Shown here: piece after piece, positions 1-8,444 of the stretch
Position numbering within the stretch: the stretch's first letter is position 1
Layout of the letters: each line of letters opens with the position of its first letter
NCBI GenBank assembly: GCA_900755095.1
Contig: CAAEFE010000021.1
Coordinates: 1 to 44,913 of the forward strand
Origin: an uncultured Bacteroides sp.
Lineage (GTDB): Bacteria > Bacteroidota > Bacteroidia > Bacteroidales > Bacteroidaceae
Reading direction: 5' to 3'
Length of the DNA stretch: 44,913 nt
The notes under the pieces: generated by a model
What the model was told of the DNA's origin: nothing
What the model saw: the letters and a program-made list of their open reading frames with translations, nothing else
The model's database searches: none
Translations under genes and position numbers: made by a program

Positions 1-1
1 C

Positions 2-817
2 TTCCCGTTCGCGGGGGGGGTTAGCCGTAACGGCAGCATTGCTTCTATGGTGGAGCAGGCCAGCCAGGCGGCTGCCGAAGGTGGAAAGGAAATCGTATTG
101 ACCGGCGTCAATATCGGAGACTTCGGCAAGTCTACCGGTGAGACTTTCTTCGATTTGGTGAAGGCGCTGGACGAGGTGGAAGGCATTGAGCGTTACCGCA
201 TATCCTCCATCGAGCCGAATCTGCTGACAGATGAAATCATAGAATACGTGTCCCGTTCCCGGCATTTCATGCCTCATTTCCATATACCGCTGCAGTCGGG
301 CAGTGACGAGGTGCTGAAGCTGATGCGACGCCGTTACGATACCGCCTTGTTTGCCTCGAAGATAAAGAAGATAAAGGAAGTGATGCCCGATTCCTTTATA
401 GGGGTAGACGTGATTGTGGGTACCCGTGGAGAGACGGAGGAGTATTTCGGGCAGGCTTATGAGTTTATCAAGAGCCTGGACGTGACGCAGCTCCATGTCT
501 TCAGCTATTCGGAGCGTCCCGGCACGCAAGCCTTGAAGATAGACCACGTGGTGGCACCCGAAGAAAAGCACCGCAGGAGCCAGCAATTGCTGGAGCTTTC
601 GGACGAAAAGACCCGTGCTTTTTATGCGCGCCATATCGGGCAGACGATGCCGGTGTTGCTGGAACGTCCCAAACCCGGACTGCCGATGCACGGCTTCACT
701 CCCAATTATATCCGTGTGGAAGTCCCTCATGATGCTGCCTTGGACAACCAGCTCGTGTCTGTGCGCCTGGGCGATTTCAATGCCGACGGCACCGCACTCT
801 TGGGAGCAATGGAATGA
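2..817 (+). CDS. mtaB: tRNA t6A37 methylthiotransferase MtaB, C-terminal part
   Basis: This is a 5'-truncated gene, open to the window edge. Family members are radical-SAM, two [4Fe-4S] enzymes that turn t6A37 of tRNA into ms2t6A in the cytoplasm. Visible hallmarks are LTGVNIGDFG, the FHIPLQSGSDEVLKLMRRRY block, VDVIVGTRGETEEYF and a C-terminal TRAM-like RNA-binding segment (about the last 60 residues). The N-terminal UPF0004 domain and most of the radical-SAM cysteine motif lie outside. At the edge the frame reads FPFAGGVSRNGSIASM, where the family normally has IPFARGRSRNG. The differences coincide with a run of eight G at 13-20, so a contig-end sequence error is plausible. The gene is followed after 54 nt by an acyltransferase in the same direction. 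Confidence 0.9.
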   Translation, partial: FPFAGGVSRNGSIASMVEQASQAAAEGGKEIVLTGVNIGDFGKSTGETFFDLVKALDEVEGIERYRISSIEPNLLTDEIIEYVSRSRHFMPHFHIPLQSGSDEVLKLMRRRYDTALFASKIKKIKEVMPDSFIGVDVIVGTRGETEEYFGQAYEFIKSLDVTQLHVFSYSERPGTQALKIDHVVAPEEKHRRSQQLLELSDEKTRAFYARHIGQTMPVLLERPKPGLPMHGFTPNYIRVEVPHDAALDNQLVSVRLGDFNADGTALLGAME

Positions 818-871
818 GGAATGCCGCCTTTGCAACAAATAACTCATAACTTATAACTCATAACTGACGAA

Positions 872-1771
872 GTGAAATCAAAAATTGTCTATTGGCTGAC
901 TTATGCGGGCATGTGGCTTGTGGCACTTCTGCCTTTCCGGGCGCTTTATGCATTGTCTGACGGGCTGTACTTCCTGATGCGCCACGTCGTGCATTATCGG
1001 AAGAAAGTCGTTCGCCGCAACCTTCGCAATTCCTTTCCGGAGAAGTCGGAAACCGAATTGATGGAGATAGAGCGCAAGTTCTACCATTATATCTGCGACT
1101 ATATGCTGGAAGAGGTGAAGATGCTGCGCATGTCTTTCGAGGAGCTCTGCCGCCGGATGAAGTATGATAATAAGGAAGAATACCTTGCCATGATAGAGAA
1201 GCATGGAGGCATTGTACTGTTGATTCCCCATTATGCCAATTTTGAGTGGATTATAGGCATGGGGGCCATCATGCATCCGGGCGACATCCCGGTGCAGGTG
1301 TACAAACCGCTAAGCAATAAGTATCTGGACGAGATGTTTAAGCATATCCGTGCCCGGTTCGGAGGATACAATGTGGCGAAACATTCCACGGCACGCGAAG
1401 TGATAAAGCTTCGCCGTGAAGGCAGGCGGATAGCCATCGGCCTGATTACGGACCAGTCGCCCAACCGCAGCGAGGCCCATTATTGGACCACTTTCTTGAA
1501 TCAGGACACCGTGTTCATGGATGGCGCCGAGCGCATTGCCAAGCTGATGGACTTCCCCGTCTTTTATTGTGAATTGGAACGGACATCCAGAGGATATTGC
1601 AAAGTGCTCTTCGACTTGGTTACCGAAACTCCCAAGCAGACGGCGGATGGCGAGATAACCGAGTGCTTCGCCCGTCGTCTGGAGCAGACCATCCGGCGCG
1701 AACCGGCTTATTGGTTCTGGTCTCATAAACGCTGGAAAAAGAAACGAAAAGAAGCTGTGCAACATGGATAA
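872..1771 (+). CDS. Lipid A biosynthesis acyltransferase (LpxL/HtrB family)
   Basis: This is a 299-residue inner-membrane acyltransferase that would add a secondary acyl chain from acyl-ACP to a lipid A precursor on the cytoplasmic face. The N-terminus carries a membrane anchor (residues 5-22). The catalytic HX4E motif is visible as H120-YANF-E125. Further family blocks are IGLITDQSP, with the neighbouring tryptophans, and the C-terminal YWFWSHKRWKKK. Length matches the family. The GTG at 872 is chosen because it restores the usual N-terminal anchor; the next ATG (residue 14) would cut it. The stop overlaps the start of the next gene by 8 nt, so the two are probably cotranslated in an envelope-biogenesis operon. 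Which acyl position it modifies cannot be told. Confidence 0.92.
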   Translation: MKSKIVYWLTYAGMWLVALLPFRALYALSDGLYFLMRHVVHYRKKVVRRNLRNSFPEKSETELMEIERKFYHYICDYMLEEVKMLRMSFEELCRRMKYDNKEEYLAMIEKHGGIVLLIPHYANFEWIIGMGAIMHPGDIPVQVYKPLSNKYLDEMFKHIRARFGGYNVAKHSTAREVIKLRREGRRIAIGLITDQSPNRSEAHYWTTFLNQDTVFMDGAERIAKLMDFPVFYCELERTSRGYCKVLFDLVTETPKQTADGEITECFARRLEQTIRREPAYWFWSHKRWKKKRKEAVQHG

Positions 1772-2780
1772 GATTGCTGTTGTCATATTGAATTGGAACG
1801 GATGTGATATGCTCCGTTCCTTCCTTCCCTCTGTTGTGCGTTTTTCGGAGGCGGATGGTGCTGTGGTGTATGTGGCGGACAATGGCTCTACGGATGCTTC
1901 TGTGGCAATGCTCCGTCGCGAGTTTCCTTCTGTGCACTTGATTCTGCTGGAAGAGAACCACGGTTTTGCCGACGGATACAATCTGGCATTGAAGCAAGTG
2001 GAGGCAGAATATGTAGTGCTGCTCAATTCCGATGTAGAGGTCACCGAGCACTGGCTTGTCCCGTTGGCAGAGTATATGGATGCCTATCCGGAGACGGCCG
2101 CTTGCCAGCCGAAGATACGCAGTTGGCGTAACAAGGGGCAGTTTGAGTATGCCGGAGCTGCGGGAGGTTTCATCGACCGCTATGGCTATCCCTTCTGCCG
2201 CGGCCGTATTATGGGCGTGGTAGAAGAGGACAAGGGGCAATACGACACGGTGATACCCATTTTCTGGGCTACGGGGGCGGCTCTGTTCATCCGTCTGGCA
2301 GACTACCGGGAAGCGGGTGGGCTGGACGGACGTTTTTTTGCCCACATGGAGGAGATAGATTTATGTTGGCGGCTTCGTGCCCGTGGCAGACAGTTGGCAT
2401 GTATACCGCAGAGTGTGGTATTTCATGTGGGAGGGGCCACTTTGAAGAAGGAGAATCCGCGCAAGACCTTCCTCAATTTTCGTAATAACCTTGTCATGCT
2501 TTATAAGAATCTGCCGCAGGAGGACTTGGCGTCCGTGATGCGTGTACGTGCGGTGCTCGATTATGTGGCTGCGTTCAGTTTCATGCTGAAAGGCCAGTTA
2601 CCCAATGCTTTGGCCGTATTCCGTGCGCGCCGTGCCTACCACTCCCTCCGCACTTCATTAGCAGCGTCCCGCAAAGAGAATCTGAAAAAAACTACGCTTG
2701 CCGTAATACCGGAACGGACAAAAAACAGTATATTGGCGCAGTTTTATCTGCATGGAAAGAAATTCTTTTCCCAATTGTAG
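1764..2780 (+). CDS. Family 2 glycosyltransferase (WbbL-like)
   Basis: This 338-residue GT-A fold glycosyltransferase resembles rhamnosyltransferase WbbL-type proteins. The N-terminus VVILNWNG, then VADNGSTD (about 37-44), and the metal-binding NSDVEVT (D90) are typical GT2 motifs. The ATGAALFIR and HMEEIDLCWRL segments match the acceptor and catalytic-base region. It has no signal peptide and should act in the cytoplasm on a lipid-linked or LPS acceptor. It overlaps the lipid A acyltransferase gene by 8 nt, which supports a role in LPS or other surface glycan assembly. Donor and acceptor are not readable from the sequence. Confidence 0.88.
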   Translation: MDKIAVVILNWNGCDMLRSFLPSVVRFSEADGAVVYVADNGSTDASVAMLRREFPSVHLILLEENHGFADGYNLALKQVEAEYVVLLNSDVEVTEHWLVPLAEYMDAYPETAACQPKIRSWRNKGQFEYAGAAGGFIDRYGYPFCRGRIMGVVEEDKGQYDTVIPIFWATGAALFIRLADYREAGGLDGRFFAHMEEIDLCWRLRARGRQLACIPQSVVFHVGGATLKKENPRKTFLNFRNNLVMLYKNLPQEDLASVMRVRAVLDYVAAFSFMLKGQLPNALAVFRARRAYHSLRTSLAASRKENLKKTTLAVIPERTKNSILAQFYLHGKKFFSQL

Positions 2781-2827
2781 GAACTGTTGCCTTTTATAAT
2801 TGTTCAATCTATTAAAGGTTTTGAATT

Positions 2828-3346
2828 ATGGAAAAACTAATTAGAAAAATCGGATTAGTGGCACACGACGCCATGAAGAAAGACCTCATCGAGTGGGTAC
2901 TGTGGAACTCGGAATTGCTGATGGGGCATAAATTCTATTGTACGGGCACCACGGGTACCCTTATCCTCGAAGCCCTCCGGGAGAAACATCCTGATGTGGA
3001 GTGGGATTTCACTATCCTTAAATCCGGTCCTTTGGGCGGTGACCAGCAGATGGGCTCGCGCATTGTGGACGGAGAGATTGACTATCTTTTCTTTTTCACC
3101 GACCCCATGACCCTTCAGCCGCACGATACGGATGTGAAGGCGTTGACTCGCCTTGCCGGTGTGGAGAACATCGTGTTCTGCTGCAACCGCAGTACGGCAG
3201 ACCATATCATTTCCAGCCCGTTGTTTGTCGACCCGACGTATGAACGCACTGTTCCCGATTACAGCAACTACACCAAGCGGTTTGCAAATAAGCCGGTGGT
3301 GGCCGAAGCGGTGGAATCGGCAAAGAAGCGGAAACGGAAAAAATAG
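2828..3346 (+). CDS. mgsA: Methylglyoxal synthase
   Basis: The enzyme converts dihydroxyacetone phosphate to methylglyoxal and phosphate, a bypass of lower glycolysis used under phosphate limitation or sugar-phosphate stress. The sequence keeps the TGTTG phosphate-binding loop (39-43), GPLGGDQQMG (67-76, catalytic D72), TDPMTLQPHDTDVKAL with D92, H99 and D102, and the C-terminal basic tail (KKRKRKK). These correspond to D71, D91, H98 and D101 of the E. coli enzyme. At 172 residues it is slightly longer than the about 152-residue E. coli protein because of the C-terminal extension. It lies 47 nt after the glycosyltransferase and may be part of the same transcript. A strong hairpin lies 134 nt downstream. 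Confidence 0.96.
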   Translation: MEKLIRKIGLVAHDAMKKDLIEWVLWNSELLMGHKFYCTGTTGTLILEALREKHPDVEWDFTILKSGPLGGDQQMGSRIVDGEIDYLFFFTDPMTLQPHDTDVKALTRLAGVENIVFCCNRSTADHIISSPLFVDPTYERTVPDYSNYTKRFANKPVVAEAVESAKKRKRKK

Positions 3347-3480
3347 GCATTCATTGTGCTTCATAACCTTCACCTTTACAAGGAAGTAATTGATTGACAG
3401 AGCTTTCTGGTGAAAGATGTTTGAACGAAAAACAGATAAGGTGAATGATGCTGAAGCTGATAAATTTAAACCGATTATAA

Positions 3481-3518
3481 AAGTTGCACATACCCGACAC
3501 AAGGGATGTGCAACTTTC
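3481..3518. terminator. Perfect 12-bp hairpin between convergent genes
   Basis: AAAGTTGCACAT (3481-3492) pairs exactly with ATGTGCAACTTT (3507-3518). CCC and GGG extend the stem across a bulged A, so it can fold on either strand. It lies between mgsA (+) and the beta-barrel gene (-) and is best read as a bidirectional terminator. No other gene is seen in 3347-3539. Confidence 0.75.
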
Positions 3519-3539
3519 TTATAGACTTTAGTTTTTGTG

Positions 3540-4229
3540 TTAGAATTGATAGCCTACACTGAGCTGATAACCATAGTTGTGTAGGTTGCATTGTTTCTGT
3601 ACTTTCTTTATGGATTCGTAGTATTGGAGTGAAACGGTGTATCTGCCTGCTATTACTGCTTTCATGCCTCCCACCGCACCATAATTCCAACGGTGGAAAG
3701 CGTCTATGGTAGCTTCATATTCATACGGGATGTCTGCTTCTGTCGGCACGATGTATGAATACCCGTCCATAGGCTTCCAATGATTGGTTTCTCCTGTATA
3801 ATAAGGGTTCTTTACGTCGCATTTACCTGCATTGAAGTTGATGGAGCCGTAGACACCGATGTAGGGTATCAGGCTGAGGCTTTTGTTGATACGGATGTTG
3901 TAGCCTATTTTTATGGGGATGTTCAAGTGGTTCATCTTTATTTCCGTATCGGGGAAGTAAGGCACGCTGGCATTGAACAGCTCCATACTGCTTCGGGTTT
4001 GCATCCAGGTAAGTCCCGACATCAACATCCAATGGTGCTTGAACTCATAGTCCACGGTTCCGCCCAGTTGGAAACCGCCTCCCATGCTTCCCACTTGTTC
4101 GGTTTTCGATTTATCGTTTTTGTAGTGCGACCAGTTGCCGCCGGCTTCAACGCCGAATTTGACTTGTTGGGCAGAGGCTTGCATACAACAGAAGACTCCT
4201 CCTAAGATAAAAGTTATGATTGCTTTCAT
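3540..4229 (-). CDS. Outer-membrane beta-barrel protein (PorT/OmpW-like)
   Basis: This is a 229-residue exported protein. A signal peptide (residues 1-21, ending ASAQ) is followed by alternating hydrophobic/polar strands with glycine- and aromatic-rich turns: FGVEAGGNWSHYKN, GGFQLGGTVDYEF, HLNIPIKIGYNIRI, SLIPYIGVYGSINF, and a final strand GYQLSVGYQF ending in phenylalanine. That ending is typical of outer-membrane barrels inserted by BAM. The pattern fits the PorT/outer-membrane beta-barrel family common in Bacteroidetes. The role is unknown. It reads in the same direction as the lipoprotein gene upstream (gap 115 nt) but no promoter box was recognised. Confidence 0.75.
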   Translation of the reverse strand: MKAIITFILGGVFCCMQASAQQVKFGVEAGGNWSHYKNDKSKTEQVGSMGGGFQLGGTVDYEFKHHWMLMSGLTWMQTRSSMELFNASVPYFPDTEIKMNHLNIPIKIGYNIRINKSLSLIPYIGVYGSINFNAGKCDVKNPYYTGETNHWKPMDGYSYIVPTEADIPYEYEATIDAFHRWNYGAVGGMKAVIAGRYTVSLQYYESIKKVQKQCNLHNYGYQLSVGYQF

Positions 4230-4344
4230 TGATTATGTAAATCGGTAATTATAGTTGGTTTATAGCACTTACTATCTGTCATTCTGTATAAAGAAGAATG
4301 GCAGATAGTGTAAGATAAAATTAAGTATCGATGTCTTTTTTGAC

Positions 4345-5412
4345 TTAGTTTGTTTTTACAATATAAAAGTCTCCCCCATAAGATTCACTATTGTTAAGTT
4401 TGGGAAGTTTGAATTTTCCCAGCTTATTTTCATAGAGTGCATACACGTTGTTATATTCTACAGAATCTTTGACATTACTAACAGAGTTGTCAGTCCAAAC
4501 TCGTAACGTTCCAGAAAGATATTTTCCTCCGGGCTGTAAGCTGCCAACAGTTACATGCTTGTCGCCATCATTATGGTAAGCAAAGTATTGTATGTTATTG
4601 GTGTAAAGTTCTTGTCCATAAGGATCTATATATCTATATGCCATAGGACTTGCAGCGACTTGATAATAGATATCTCTATTGTCGTCTCTTTTCCATCCGT
4701 ACCACATTTTCTTTTGACAGCCTACATGTACATTGATGTATGCTCTGCTGTCAATTTCTATATTTCCGGTTGTTTTCTTTTTACCTACTGTTTCTTTGAA
4801 ATCAAATCTGTTGGTTGCACCGGCTCTCGTATCAGCAGCAAATACTGCTTTCTCAGAACTACTCATGTCATTGTTTAGTGAAATTTCTTTGACTTCATTG
4901 CCTATCACTACTTTTTTGTTTTCATTGATAAGGTAGGTAGAGAGGTTGTCGCCATCGGGAACGTACAGTGTCAAGTCTTCTACATCATATTTGTTCGTAA
5001 TCAGTTTTTCACTGTACTTTTCTACGTATTGGGCATATCTCTTTCTGAAGTCGGCTTCGCTGGTTGCTACCGCGTCTATTTCATCTAATTCCATGTCTGC
5101 TTCGTTGGCAAGTTTCTGCAGAGAGATAAAGTTGTCTACGTATTCCAATCTTTCTTTAGCAGTCATGTGGCTGATTTCTGTTATAGTCGATTGGTAATCG
5201 GACTCGGAAATGAATCGTAGTGCAAGTTCTCCTTCTACAGAACTTCTGGTTGTAGTTCCATTGATTGGAATAATTTCCCCTTGGTTGGTGATTTGCACAA
5301 TTTGAAGGTTTTTAGATTGGGGTACAGAAGGCTCGATTTGTGTGTTGATTTCTTCCTCTTGGCATGAAATATTAGCCAATAGGATGGTTGCAAGAAATAA
5401 AATTTTCTTCAT
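4345..5412 (-). CDS. Putative surface or periplasmic lipoprotein
   Basis: This is a 355-residue protein with a lipoprotein signal: a basic start (MKK), a hydrophobic core and a lipobox ending at C17, followed by an acidic QEEE stretch. That flanking charge resembles the Bacteroides lipoprotein export signal. I do not recognise a domain with certainty. The middle region is helical and charged (about 60-150); the rest is rich in Y, N and T and ends in beta-like strands (GGKYLSGTLRVWTDN). The layout resembles uncharacterised Bacteroides lipoproteins such as DUF4848 members, but this is a guess. It lies 33 nt after the DUF3244 gene in the same direction, so the two probably form a transcript started at the box near 5861. 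Confidence 0.65.
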   Translation of the reverse strand: MKKILFLATILLANISCQEEEINTQIEPSVPQSKNLQIVQITNQGEIIPINGTTTRSSVEGELALRFISESDYQSTITEISHMTAKERLEYVDNFISLQKLANEADMELDEIDAVATSEADFRKRYAQYVEKYSEKLITNKYDVEDLTLYVPDGDNLSTYLINENKKVVIGNEVKEISLNNDMSSSEKAVFAADTRAGATNRFDFKETVGKKKTTGNIEIDSRAYINVHVGCQKKMWYGWKRDDNRDIYYQVAASPMAYRYIDPYGQELYTNNIQYFAYHNDGDKHVTVGSLQPGGKYLSGTLRVWTDNSVSNVKDSVEYNNVYALYENKLGKFKLPKLNNSESYGGDFYIVKTN

Positions 5413-5445
5413 GATTAATTGTTTAAAATGTAAATAATATGTTGG

Positions 5446-5832
5446 TTAATCCTCTTCCTCTAATGTGATTTCTCCCGTGATGTCTACAGCAGGGGAGGTT
5501 ATTTCTATTGTATAAGGATAATCTTCAGGCGTATAGATATACAATGCTTTACTTTCGTAAATGGAGGTTTGTTGTTCGTTGATTACGATGTTCCCATTTT
5601 TATCTGCTACGGTGATGTCGGATTCATGCAATGGAAACTGAAATAGTATTTGCAGACAGTTATCGTTATTGCTTACATCTATAGTATAGTCTATAGGGAT
5701 GCGTGGAAGCACATTTTTGCGTGTTTCATGTTTCCTCAAAAGGACTGGGCGTTTTCTTGGCTTATTAACTGCTCCACTTATCGGTACAATAAAGAGTACC
5801 ACTAAAAGAATCATAAATAACTTTGCTTTCAT
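5446..5832 (-). CDS. DUF3244-like small exported protein
   Basis: This is a 128-residue protein with an N-terminal signal peptide (1-21) followed by a single beta-rich domain. The motif VSNNDNCLQILFQFPLHESDITVADKNG fits DUF3244, a family of small Bacteroides proteins with an Ig-like beta sandwich; the text ends in an acidic tail (LEEED). Such proteins are often encoded beside TPR membrane regulators, as here. The function is unknown. A -7 box lies about 30 nt upstream of the start, so it can be expressed separately from the broken TPR gene behind it. Confidence 0.65.
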   Translation of the reverse strand: MKAKLFMILLVVLFIVPISGAVNKPRKRPVLLRKHETRKNVLPRIPIDYTIDVSNNDNCLQILFQFPLHESDITVADKNGNIVINEQQTSIYESKALYIYTPEDYPYTIEITSPAVDITGEITLEEED

Positions 5833-5860
5833 TATTCGTTGTTTTATCGATTTATGGCGG

Positions 5861-5868
5861 CAAAGTTA
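5861..5868 (-). promoter_or_regulatory. Bacteroides -7 box (TAACTTTG) for the DUF3244-lipoprotein unit
   Basis: On the minus strand the box reads TAACTTTG, matching the Bacteroides sigma-ABfr consensus TAnnTTTG. It lies 28 nt before the ATG of the DUF3244 gene and inside the spacer after the TPR gene stop. Confidence 0.6.
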
Positions 5869-5976
5869 GAGGGAAAAACTAAAATGGAAGCATGAAATCA
5901 ATCACACTTGTTTTTTGTAAGGTGTTGATTTGTAGATGTATTGTGTTTAGAAAAATCACACTTACTTATTCTTTAG

Positions 5977-7671
5977 CTACATCCGTTCCTTTTTCATGCG
6001 GTATTTTCGTTGGGCAAGGGCATGTGTGTCGATATTGCCAAAACAAAGGGATATTGTTTGAGAAGAGAACCCAATTTCATCTAAGCAGAGAAACAATAAG
6101 TCTTCATCTGTCAATTTGGGATATTGGACTTTTATGCCAGCTATGTAATCAGTATAAATATCCAATACGGTTTCCTTTAGTTTTTTCAGTTCTGCATCTG
6201 TCAGTACACTTCGTTCTTTTTTACTTGACACGTTTTGTTTGGAGAGTTTTATTATCTTCTTGTATATGTCGCTTTGTTTGAACAGCCAGTTGCGCAAAGC
6301 CAGTTTTTCTTCTTTCAGTTTCTTTATTTGGTTTTCCCGCTCTTGTATTTCTTGATTGTTTTTTTCTTTTTCTTGTATTAATGTAGAATGCTCCCTCTGC
6401 AATAGAACTACAATGCGGTGACTCTCTTCGATGGTGGTTTCCAAAGAAGTGAGCTTTTCTTGGGCTTGTTTCAGGTTTTGCTCATTGATGAGTTGCAGCC
6501 TTTTTCTTTTGTTTATGCGATGTTGATAGAAGAGGGCAATGAGGAAGCAGCAGAATGTGAAACATGCGATCGCTGTCCTTAGTTTTTTTTGTCCTTTAAA
6601 CTGTTCTTCCTTTACTTTTGTTTGGGAGTCATACTTATGGATAAGTTGCTGTATCTTATTGGATTGCTCGGTGAAATATATTGAGTCAATGATGTCTACA
6701 AACTGATATAGTAATTCTGTGGTTGCTTGATAATCCCCTTGCTCTTCTTTTATATAAGATAAGTTTAATAGAGCATTTGCCCGTCCTTTTATATTTGTGC
6801 TATCTTCTATTTTTTTGTTTATATAATATATGGCAGAATCTCTTTCTTCTTTATCCAAGAATATATTGCCAATATTGGCGTGATAATCACTTCTATTTTT
6901 GTTTCCGGGAAGCCATTGTAAGGACATTCGCGCATAATATAAGGCTGTATCATTCGCTTCTTTACTGGAATATTCTACACTGAGATTAAGGGCTATTGTT
7001 GCAATCATGGCAGAATCTTTCGATATTTGGGCGTATTCCAAAGCCTTGCATTGAAGTATAAGTGCAGAGTCTTCTTTTTCTGTTACAGCATAAAAAGAGG
7101 CAAGGCTGTTCAATGCTATCGACTTGTCTTTATCCGTGGTGCAACATTTGTAAAGTTCTTGATACGCCTTTCCTGCTTTCTCGTACAGCCGTGCATCAAA
7201 GTATTCGTTTCCCAATGAGCTGAATAGATATTTTCTGGTTTCAATATCTTGGGGGAATTTCTTTATGATTTCCAGTCCTTCTAGCAAGAAGCCGATGGCC
7301 CGTTCGCTTTGTTCCATTTCCACTTCCAGTCTTCCTTTATAGAGAAGTGCCACGGCTCGTTCGCGCTCGTCATCGTCATAATAATCCAGTGCCACGTCCA
7401 GTAGCGAGTCGCAGGGTAGCAGAGGTTTTTCGCATTTGTCTGTGGCTTGTGCCAGCAGCAGGGCGTATCGGGCAGACTCCCGACGTGTAAGTTCGGTGGT
7501 TGCGGGCAGTGCCTCCAGCAGTCACAGAGCACTGTCCGGATTTGCTGTCAGCAATGAGTCGGCGTTGTTCAATAAAGCTTCTGCCCGTCCGTCCGTCCGG
7601 TGGCAAGCGGCCGGTAGCAGGAAGAGAGCGACGATGGGGAGTAATGCCAGTCGTTGTATAGCGTTTCTCAT
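5977..7671 (-). pseudogene. TPR membrane regulator interrupted by an in-frame TGA
   Basis: Read from ATG 7671 the frame runs 565 codons with one interruption, a TGA at codon 50 (7524-7522). The N-terminus is a lipoprotein-like signal (LLPIVALFLLPAACHRTDG). It is followed by NNADSLLTANPDSAL-stop-LLEALPATTELTRRESA, the normal start of Bacteroides TPR regulators, which usually have W, Y or R at the stop position. After it come about six TPRs, a membrane helix (TAIACFTFCCFLIALFY), a long coiled coil and a C-terminal helical domain (LTDEDLLFLCLDEIGFSSQTISLCF) that resembles a HTH output. All the rest of the frame is open. A GTG at 7395 could give a 472-residue product lacking the signal. It could be a true pseudogene, a sequencing error or a read-through gene. 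Confidence 0.8.
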
Positions 7672-7693
7672 TGACTTTTTGTTGATGATGGGG

Positions 7694-7701
7694 CAAAGGT
7701 A
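7694..7701 (-). promoter_or_regulatory. -7 box (TACCTTTG) for the TPR regulator
   Basis: TACCTTTG on the minus strand, 22 nt before the ATG at 7671. Its position supports 7671 as the original start and shows that the region upstream of the internal TGA was meant to be translated. Confidence 0.6.
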
Positions 7702-7755
7702 CGGAATATTGGTATCAATGGTTGTATTCTACGGCAGAAAAGTTGCTGCATGCTC

Positions 7756-7863
7756 ACTGCAGAACTTCTGTATACATTTTGCAGTACTACTGCAAATATA
7801 TGTGCAGTGTTACTGCAAACCGTTTGCAGCGCCACTGCAAAAAGCATGCAGTGTCTTTGCAGT
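7756..7863. repeat. Array of short palindromes built on TGCAGT/ACTGCA
   Basis: Alternating TGCAGT and ACTGCA cores form a ladder. There is a 19-nt perfect palindrome TTTGCAGTACTACTGCAAA (7778-7796), TGCAGT-gtt-ACTGCA (7803-7817) and TTTGCAG-5-CTGCAAA (7823-7841). Further half-sites are at 7756-7761, 7847-7852 and 7856-7863. The centres are 22-23 nt apart, close to two helical turns. It lies between the TPR regulator promoter and folB. Its short open frame on the minus strand looks repetitive because of this DNA, not because of coding. It may be an operator array or an extragenic repeat. Confidence 0.75.
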
Positions 7864-7910
7864 GGGAAGTGTCTGTGTATCAATAGTGAATGGGGTGGTT
7901 CAGCAATCTG

Positions 7911-8276
7911 TCATTCTCCGCGGCGTTGGCATATTTCCACTCCTGCAGCCTCTATATCCGCGCCCATCGGTGGATTGCGCTTTGCCAGCTTGAGCGTTAT
8001 CTCTTCTATCTGTGGGAAGTCGCGGAACAATCGGTTTATAATTCGCCCGCATACATGTTCCAATAGTTTGGAAGGGATGTCCATCTCTGCCTTCACAGCT
8101 GTATGTACATCGGCATAGCTCACGGTGTCGGCTACGTCGTCCGTTTCTGCCGCACGCTGGATATCAACTTGCAGGCGCAGGCTGACGGTAAACTCATTGC
8201 CTACCACGGTTTCTTGTTCGCCCACGCCGTGATGGGCAAAGAAGCGAAGGGTGTCAAGGAAAATATAACTGGTCAT
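7911..8276 (-). CDS. folB: Dihydroneopterin aldolase
   Basis: This is a 121-residue folate-pathway enzyme that cleaves 7,8-dihydroneopterin to 6-hydroxymethyl-dihydropterin and glycolaldehyde in the cytoplasm. FolB features include LRFFAHHGVGEQE with the conserved Glu near the N-terminus, VSYADV (the active-site Tyr), LLEHVCGRI and the conserved Lys in ITLKLAKRNPPMGADIEAAGVEI. The start at 8276 is preferred over an upstream non-ATG start. It gives the usual N-terminus MTSYIFLDTLRF, and a -7 box lies just upstream at 8297-8304, between the two candidate starts. It has no close operon partner; malQ follows at 224 nt on the same strand. Confidence 0.92.
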   Translation of the reverse strand: MTSYIFLDTLRFFAHHGVGEQETVVGNEFTVSLRLQVDIQRAAETDDVADTVSYADVHTAVKAEMDIPSKLLEHVCGRIINRLFRDFPQIEEITLKLAKRNPPMGADIEAAGVEICQRRGE

Positions 8277-8296
8277 TACTTGTAGATTGTTTTCTG

Positions 8297-8304
8297 CAAA
8301 CTTA
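8297..8304 (-). promoter_or_regulatory. -7 box (TAAGTTTG) for folB
   Basis: TAAGTTTG on the minus strand lies 20 nt before the ATG of folB at 8276. This fixes the start and excludes the longer frame. Confidence 0.6.
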
Positions 8305-8444
8305 CTGATATTTTGTGGTACAGGCAAATCGGTATCCGGTTATTACGATTCAGGTTGCGGATTGTATTCTGTAAAATATAAAAATAGCGCGAAATTGTTT
8401 TTTATAGAATACAATTATGTGAGGGTCGGAATGAACTTATCGAA

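Noticed and set aside
841..864. Direct repeat AACTCATAAC twice before the lipid A acyltransferase
   Set aside because: Only 10 bp, simple AT-rich text, no further copies nearby; not enough to call a site.
1310..2345. Two long minus-strand frames opposite the lipid A acyltransferase and GT2 genes
   Set aside because: Both overlap recognized genes on the other strand and show no family features.
7756..7863. CRISPR array
   Set aside because: The units are alternating short palindromes without constant direct repeats and without unique spacers of 30 nt or more.
7668..7883. A 71-codon minus-strand frame with repetitive text (LQ, AVALQ)
   Set aside because: The repetition comes from the TGCAGT/ACTGCA palindrome array and the frame overlaps the start of the real TPR gene, so coding is not supported.
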